NCBI RefSeq assembly: GCF_000524195.1
Contig: NW_020170383.1
Span: forward strand, 87,111-151,110
Length of the DNA: 64,000 nucleotides
Reading direction: 5' to 3'
Source: Echinococcus granulosus
Taxonomy: Eukaryota; Platyhelminthes; Cestoda; Cyclophyllidea; Taeniidae
Shown here: one piece after another, positions 57,490 through 64,000 of the stretch
Numbering within the stretch: the first letter of the stretch is position 1
Layout of the letters: each line of letters starts with the position of its first letter
Notes under the pieces: model-generated
Databases searched by the model: none
What the model saw: the letters and a program-made list of their open reading frames with translations, nothing else
What the model was told of the DNA's origin: nothing
Program-made: the position numbers and the translations under genes

Positions 57490-57685
57490 TGTTATCATAC
57501 GTTGGTTGTTTGTTCAAGTGTCGATTTTCGATAAAGGGGCCACATAATTTGTCCGTCGTACCACATTCGCCAAGTGGGCTGGCCTCCAGATCATATCAAT
57601 ATCTTTAAACCATACTAAAGCCGAATATATGTAGTCTGCCCAAGTACTATGCGTCTGTTTTAATGGAAGACTCGGAGAGCTAAAA
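57490..57685 (+). mobile_element. Solo LTR of the TRIM-like family, diverged
   Basis: Starts TGTTATCATACGTTGGTTG, contains gtgggctggcctccagatca and gtctgcccaagtactatg, and ends near cggagagctaaaa; 196 bp if both ends are read correctly. About 530 bp upstream of the MAEA start codon. Confidence 0.58.
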
Positions 57686-58214
57686 TATTATTTGTGTCAG
57701 GGTTATAGCTTTGTTCCAGATTGTGAAAAAATTAGATTCAATAGTGCTCCGTGAACACAATCAATTTACTTTTTAGGTACTGCTTTTAGTTTGCCCTAAA
57801 ATATAATTATATCAATTAATACTTGATAGGGTTATAGATATCAGTGCTGTAGATTACACAATTGGTCATTTATTTGTGGTAGCCTAACTACAATATTGCA
57901 TCTTGCACAATCATTAAGCCGGACTAATGCTTTTTGAGTTAAATTTTACCCTTAAAGATTCCAGTTGACTTCCTTTTGAATATTCCTTAGTGCTTTACAA
58001 TATTATTCACCTCATTCTATGGCTAGTGCACTATTACTTTTTTTCGTTTGATTTAATCTGATTTAGAATATCTCCTCTTTATGTGTGTTAGTGGCCATAA
58101 TTTCTGGTAATATTTATTGTTTGTTATATTTCGTTGCCTAAGTTCGCAGCATATTCCAGCCATTACGTTTTACCTTGGGTGATTCATTTCACCAAATTCA
58201 AAGATTCCCCGAGG

Positions 58215-61200
58215 ATGGCGTCTGCTGCGTCATGTAGCGAAATAGAACTTACCGAGTACATGGGTATGAAAGTAAGTATCTGTGTCTCAGTATTATTTAT
58301 CAGGCTGTGTATGAGCTTCTGAATAAGAAGTATAGAGTTAACCACCGGGAATTGGAGAAAAACAGTGCCAATTTAAACCGCATTATTGATAAATTTGGCG
58401 ACGTCAACACATCTGAGGAGGCTGCTGAATTCATTGGGCGTGTTATAACTGCCGTCCGAGGCTCAAAACGAAAGGTACTTCTTTTATTTGATAACTAACG
58501 TCAGGCTGATGAAATATTTAACGAAGAAATGGAGCTTGTTGCCTCCTGCAAGCGTAGAATCGATAATCTTAAAGAAGCTTCTGACTTTGAGGGAAAATTC
58601 TCCTCAAACCTCCGTGGCCTAGGTATTTCTTTTGAAACAAATGCTTTTTTGCAACATTGCGGTTTGTTAAGGGTTGGCCCTAATTTTGTTTTATTAAGAA
58701 GCGCAATCTTTTTGCTTTCTTAGACAATACATTGCTTGCTACCGATCAGGTGGAAAGTTTTATTGCTGAACCCGGGAATAAATCATCATGTCATACAAAA
58801 GTCACTGCTTCACCACAAGCCCACTCTGAACAGCGAATTTTTGCGTCGCGATGCAATCGTCTCTTGGCCGAGCATCTCTTCGCCGTGGGCCATTATAGTT
58901 CGGCCCTAGCCTTGGCTCGTCAGTGTCCCGATGCGGACAAAATTTTCATAGATATTTTTCAAGAGGCCCTTACCATCCAGGAGGCCCTATCTAGAGGCGA
59001 TACAGAGCCTGCGCATAAGTGGTTCCAAGAGGCCAAGTTCAGGTTGAAACACGCTGAGGTATACCTTTGGATATTTTTCAAGTCACTGGTCCTGCCATCT
59101 AGTAGTAAGGGTCAAAGTTATCCCGAGTGCGCTGTGCTCGCCGTTAGTACTGCGATGGTCTGTGTTTCTAGCATTTTTCTCTCCCCATTTTTTACCTGAG
59201 CTATTTTTTGCGACAAGAATTCACCTTGGTAACTCCTTCTTGACCAACTTTGCCGGTTTTATTTTACGATACCGTAATAATTATTGTGTTAAAATATAGA
59301 TGCAAATGATTTCTTTAGCCATCTGGGTTTTGTGATACTTTTCGTAAGGAAGCGTTCTCATCTTCAATTATCGTCTTGGTTATTCTACGATCCACTTGTA
59401 GGTTGCTTCTATTACGTATGTACGAATTTCTTTAACTATTTATTACAGTGTACCTTCGATTTTGACTTACGTGTCTTCGAGTTTTATCTCCTCGTCAAGG
59501 CAAACAAAAGGTTGGAGGCCGTACAGTGAGTTTAACCCTGCATTTTATTTGTCTCGTATATGTAAGTGCAGCAGGTCTTTACTAATGTAGTGTCATGCCT
59601 TGTTCATTGCCGTAATGCTTATTATCAATGCTTATCAATGCTTATTATCAATTATCAATGTGCTTTCTTAGTTGTAAGCCTTTTGACTCAAATTCCCCCT
59701 GATTATTGTTAATATTAGCACAGTCCAACTGAACTAGAGGGGGCTTAATCCTCCTTGTCTGTGCATTTGAACGCTAACACAGATATCGCTGCTAATTTGC
59801 TTTCCCATCCTTTTGTTTGTACGAAGATCACATAAACGGTGCGATAATTTCGCTCGATCTGATTGATGGTTGTCGTTTCGAGTGCTAGTAAAATCTCGAT
59901 CAGGAATCATTAGGGATAGGCTGTTTTATACTCTCCCAACTTCTTTTTTGTTTAAAGTATCTGATATTGTAAAGCAAAGGAGACGCCTGAATTTGTTTTT
60001 TGACTGGACTTGCTGTTGTATTCATACTTAGTTTGAATTTTCTACTGAGTAGTAGACCGTACTTGAAGCGGTGCTCCAACGATGCTTAAATAGTGTAAAG
60101 TCGCTCTAAAACACTGTTTTGGCTTGTCCGGCCATCAAACTAACTCACTTAGCCAGCAAATGATACCTAACTGAGTGCAAAGCAGTTCCTTAACTGGTTG
60201 AAGTTTGTGTGCTGCCGGTTGGGGAATTTTGGGATACGGCGCGCGCAGCTGCTCCGATGTCCATACATGTTCGCTCAATCCTCAAAAACGACACATTCTT
60301 TGTGGTACCCGTACCTCGTAGAAAAATGGACTTTGCCATCCTTTGAAGTCGAGTAAATGAGAGAATACAGAGCACCTGAGTGTTTTAAATACTAATAACT
60401 TATCTGTCTTTGCTTCTTTCATTCCTTCCCTTTCTGTTCAGGCATTCGCGCAAATATTTAGGTAATTTCCAGCAAGACGATGACTACAAAACCCGGCGTT
60501 TGGGTCAGGCGATGCTGCTCCTTATTATGCGCACGTCCGAAGAAGTCGACGCAAAAGCTGTGAGTTATTTCCTCGGCTTCCAAACTGATTAATCTGGTAT
60601 TCTTTTGCTGGAAATAGAGATTTATCTTTCGTAAGGATGTGGTAAGCCTTGCCCGGTAGCAATGCGAGCCCACCCCTCAAAACTTGAGGTACACTAATTT
60701 GCTCTCTTTTCCACTCAGGCACAAAATGAGCTCAATGAGGCATGGATTATCAAGCGTTTTCACCTGGCTCTGATGAACTTTTACTCTTTCACTTCACCCA
60801 CGCCTTTCTCGTTGGCGGTTCGCGCAGGCATTACCGCCATCAAGACTCAGTAAGCCCCTTTGGCGTAAACGCGTACGCCCTGGATCGATGGCTCAACACC
60901 CTGTTTAGAGTACCAAATTGTTAATCCTTAAAACGACTAGCTTATCATATCCATGCTTCGCTTAATTTATCCGCTGTCGAATAAACAGGCCTTGCCCCCT
61001 ACCCGTATTACACCATTTAATGCCACCTCCTGAAATATCTTGTCACTTCGCTGTCTCAGCTTTTGCTACAACTCGAAGTCGCGTCACCCGGATTGCGTGG
61101 TCTGCCATCCACTCATTAATCGCTTCGCACAAAATCTTCTCTTCGGACGCCACGACCACTCTGTTCTCACGTGCTATCAAACAGGCCTTGTCATGAATGA

Positions 61201-62303
61201 TGACAACCCACCCATGGCGCTGCCGAACGGTTACGTTTACAGTCAACAGGTGATCACACTTTTTGATTGCCTCCATGTTTATGCATGTGACCCGTAGTTA
61301 AGCCAGTGGAGGATAGTAGATCTATCTAATTTTGCTGTTTCTGCCCTGTGCTTGATGTACCGTAAGACCAGCACGCTCTGGAATATCCACGGACGAGGTA
61401 TGACGAGTGAGGAGGGTATGGATAGTGAGCCAAATGGGTTAACCATTTGTTCAAGGCAGTATTCAAATAGATGCCTTTCCGTATAAGTTGCGTTGTTGAG
61501 TTCGAATACTTCGTTTTAACTGCTCTAGGCGTCCGATGGCCAGTTAGTGCTACGTCTCCACAGCACTGAATAATTTTTACCAACCGTAATGCTTGAATAT
61601 ACGCCTTGTTAGAAGTCAGATGTATCGTTTAAAGGCTAACTTCCAAATTGGCGACGCCACCCAAGCGTTACCTATGCATCTATTTTAGGTGTAGCCGTGC
61701 CTTTAGAACTAGTTATTCCCCGGTATTCGTGTATGCCTAGATAACGTAAGCTAACAGGAAAGTTCTTCTCGACTGTTGTGTTCATCAAATAAATCGTGAG
61801 ACGTCAAACCATCGAACCACTCCCTGCTATCTACGAAGAAAATTTGATTGCAACAATACTGCTTACGGCACACTCTAGTTGCCTCTTAGTTGCAATCCGC
61901 TAGGAGAAACATCTGATCAAAGACAGCACAATTCTGTGCTCAGTAAGGTTGCCAAAATCATCGGCACTGTTTAAGCGCTATCTGCGCGGATATTTTGCGC
62001 CTTAATTTAGCCTAAAAATTGACGAACGCCGAGGATAGGCGCACCCGAATGACATCGTTAAACCTGAGAATTTCCTTTTTTACTGCATGCCATATCTGAT
62101 TTTTTTCTTGAGACCTGCTGAACTAAGCATGAATTGGGATTGGATATTTAGATACTAATGTTTGTGCGCTGTAACACTAAGAATAGGTGTATTTTCACTT
62201 TCAGGGAATAGCAGACTTGACGGGCCCGGACGGCAAGCTGACATGCCCCAGGTCGGGCGAGACATTTGACGCAAGCGAAGCAAAACGTGTTTACATACTT
62301 TAA
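58215..62303 (+). CDS. MAEA: MAEA / Gid9 homologue, E3 subunit of the CTLH ubiquitin ligase (9 exons, complete)
   Basis: MAEA pairs with RMND5 to form the RING-like catalytic core of the CTLH/GID E3 ligase in nucleus and cytoplasm. Exons: 58215-58271, 58304-58474, 58505-58622, 58724-59058, 59449-59525, 60442-60559, 60719-60849, 61060-61249, 62205-62303, totalling 1,296 nt (431 residues; human about 396). The N-terminal helix AVYELLNKKYRVNHRELEKN matches human MAEA. A LisH-like segment (about 155-187, LAEHLFAVGHYSSALALARQ) and CTLH (about 190-252, ending RVFEFYLLVKANKRLEAVQ) follow. The C-terminal RING-like domain has PDCVVC (C348, C351), C374, DNPPMALPNGYVY and CPRSGETF, ending RVYIL. An upstream in-frame ATG at 58134 exists, but 58215 fits the family N-terminus better. 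It is convergent with the HMG20-like gene. Confidence 0.93.
59608..59660. repeat. Short tandem repeat in MAEA intron 5
   Basis: Units of aatgcttat(tatc) and atcaatg repeat imperfectly about five times between MAEA exons 5 and 6. No splice or coding signal. Confidence 0.7.
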
Positions 62304-62566
62304 CGAAGGCTTTCTAGCCAACCTTTCCATCGCTCGCTTCGACTGGAATGAGCTTCATTTGCGCTTCTTTCTTCCCTTCATGTACATACTTCTCCTCTGC
62401 CCTGACTTATATTCAACCTATCTTTGCACGGCTACATCCAATGCATCTGCCTCTCATTATGCTTTGTAATAGAAGAAGGCTAGAGCAATAGAAGCTTTAG
62501 AACGGTTGTCGACTTTGAAGTGGCACCAAACTCGAAGTGGCAAGTAGATGCGAATGTAATCAAGAC

Positions 62567-63584
62567 TCAAATGGAGCACACGGACAGTGTGCCGCACTGC
62601 ACGGCGGCCTTCAGACGGTCTCGAGCCTTAGCTTTTAAAGCTTCGTGATGTCCAGAGCTTGTCAGCTCGGCCAGCCTGGATAAGTAGGATTCGATGTTAT
62701 TGGGATTAATCCTTTCAACGCCTTTGTTTGGCGACCGAGTCGAGACGTCCGGGTTGGGCACTGGAAGCTATAGCAGAGTTGGGATATTAGCTCACGCGTG
62801 GGTTTTTGAACAACAGTGGGGTAAACTTACGTCCGAGAATGTGGCCACTAACTCCTTATTAAGTTTAGCTAGGATGCTTTCCTCGGAAGCCAAGGTAGCC
62901 TCGGCCAACTTGATCTGTTGCTCCAAATTCGTTTCGGCACCAGCGAGATTATCAATGTGTTTACTTAGCAAGGCAGTTTCCTCGTCTAATTTGGTGACCT
63001 GAAATAAAATTAGAGGAAAAAAATGAGACCGTCGTAAAAGGAATCACTCTGCATCCACTCTAGCTTATTAGTAGGAATAAACGGGTGTTATAAACAGGAA
63101 AACTTACCTGCTTGCGAATATGACGAAGTGACGTCTCTCTTTCCCTATTGTATTCAAGAAATTCATGGGTAAATATTGGGATTCGACGAAATTTCGAAGA
63201 ATATTCATCCTCAAAGCTGTCAACATCTTCATGTGTCTCTTTTGACGAAGACTTGCCATTCTTTTTTCGGGATAAAGATTTGTTATGTTCTTGCTTGGCA
63301 AGCCAGTCCTTATACTCATCCGTCTTCTTGTATTCGGCAAACTCTTCTTCATACTTTGTTCGTTCTACAATAGCTTGCTTGTAGTATACCTGCTTTTGTT
63401 CCTGGGATAGAGATGACCATTCACTGCTAATTATGCGACGCCGTTCGTTAAAAGGCCGCGAAATCAGATCATTAGACTGACTGCAGCGGTGTCGCATGTA
63501 TAAAGTAAAAGCTGAAGATGGTTTTGGCGGCGCATTTGGACCGTAGGACCGCATTTTGTTGGATGCTAGTGAAGATTGACGCTT
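62567..63584 (-). CDS. HMG20: HMG20A/HMG20B-like HMG-box protein (3 exons, 5' end uncertain)
   Basis: In vertebrates HMG20A/B are chromatin proteins associated with the LSD1-CoREST complex. Exons in transcript order: 63584(or 63554)-63108, 62998-62831, 62767-62567. From the ATG at 63554 the product is 271 residues. HMG box about 6-74 (NAPPKPSSAFTLYMRHR; SSEWSSLSQEQKQVYYKQA; YKKTDEYKDW), then the family-diagnostic RIPIFTHEFLEYNRERETSL, a coiled coil (KLDEETALLSKHIDNLAGAE), and the tail NNIESYLSRLAELTSSG that matches the TIDSYMNRLHSI-type end of HMG20A. The phase-0 third exon uses the acceptor ctatag. Sequence before the ATG is open for 10 codons to an acceptor (tgacag), so an upstream exon probably lies in or beyond the last 400 bp. 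Convergent with MAEA, 263 bp between stop codons. Confidence 0.9.
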
Positions 63585-64000
63585 CTGTCATACATAAAAT
63601 AACCTTGAATTGACCTTCATCTCTGTTAATTTTTTACTGTAGGCTGGGAATGTTGGTTTCTATGTTTATATCCCAAAAAATTGTTAATTTTGGCCGTTTT
63701 TATTTTAAATTTTGGCAAAGCGGCTTTTTAATCAAATGTAAAGTCAGTTATTATTTATACAATATCCGCGCTTAACTGCTCACTAAAAGTAAGTTATAAT
63801 TCAGATTTTTAGTATGCAGAAGCACTCCTGTTTGCTTATGCTTAGAATCGGTGTTAAATGATTATACGGAATCCAGTTCTCAATGTTTCGCATTTACCCC
63901 TTTTGTTTGTACTTTAATGCAATTTTCTATATTAACAAATGGGACAGATTTCTTTCACTTTAAGTCCTAAACGTAGGGTGAATCTATTTGTCACCCTTTT
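63585..64000. other. Right edge, upstream of the HMG20-like exon
   Basis: AT-rich; no exon recognised. The 5' end of the HMG20-like gene may lie here untranslated or beyond the window. Confidence 0.5.

Noticed and set aside
1619..57685. Interpreting the abundant repeats as SINEs
   Set aside because: No tRNA-like head, polymerase III boxes or A-rich tail; the paired terminal copies, PBS-like site and polypurine tract fit an LTR element better.

Overview
This window is eukaryotic DNA, AT-rich and intron-rich, with four spliced protein-coding genes in its right half and a repeat-rich left half. No bacterial, viral-coding or organellar sequence was recognised. Gene style (short introns, compact neighbouring genes), the divergence of the encoded proteins from vertebrate and insect homologues, and a very abundant short LTR-like repeat point to a lophotrochozoan, most likely a parasitic flatworm such as a diphyllobothriidean tapeworm. 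The organism call is inference.

Layout. About 1-30,370 holds no gene I can support: AT-rich intergenic DNA peppered with one family of LTR-like repeats, plus a ~51-bp minisatellite near 11 kb. 30,375-52,874 (+) holds a complete voltage-gated sodium channel gene that I could assemble as 33 exons, every junction in phase, encoding 1,987 residues with the D/E/K/A selectivity filter of Nav1. 53,163-54,353 (-) is a seven-exon gene for an unrecognised 266-residue coiled-coil protein, convergent with the channel gene. 54,998-57,690 is a cluster of the LTR-like elements containing a 100-N assembly gap. 58,215-62,303 (+) is a nine-exon gene for MAEA, a subunit of the CTLH/GID ubiquitin ligase. 62,567-63,584 (-) is the 3' part of an HMG20A/B-type HMG-box gene, convergent with MAEA.

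The main repeat is, I think, a terminal-repeat retrotransposon in miniature (TRIM). It has ~196-bp terminal repeats with TGTA...TACA ends flanking a 0.4-0.8 kb non-coding interior. A primer-binding-site-like TTGGTGGCAGTG follows one terminal repeat and a polypurine tract precedes the other. Complete, truncated and solo-LTR copies occur roughly every 2 kb. All six copies inside sodium channel introns lie antisense to the gene, whereas intergenic copies occur both ways round.

Other points: the domain IV outer-pore residue that helps bind tetrodotoxin is serine rather than aspartate; three introns in two genes need GC-AG donors (GCAAGT); and a ~330-bp tandem array ends in the splice acceptor of exon 14. 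The genes appear functionally independent (membrane excitability, ubiquitin ligation, chromatin).
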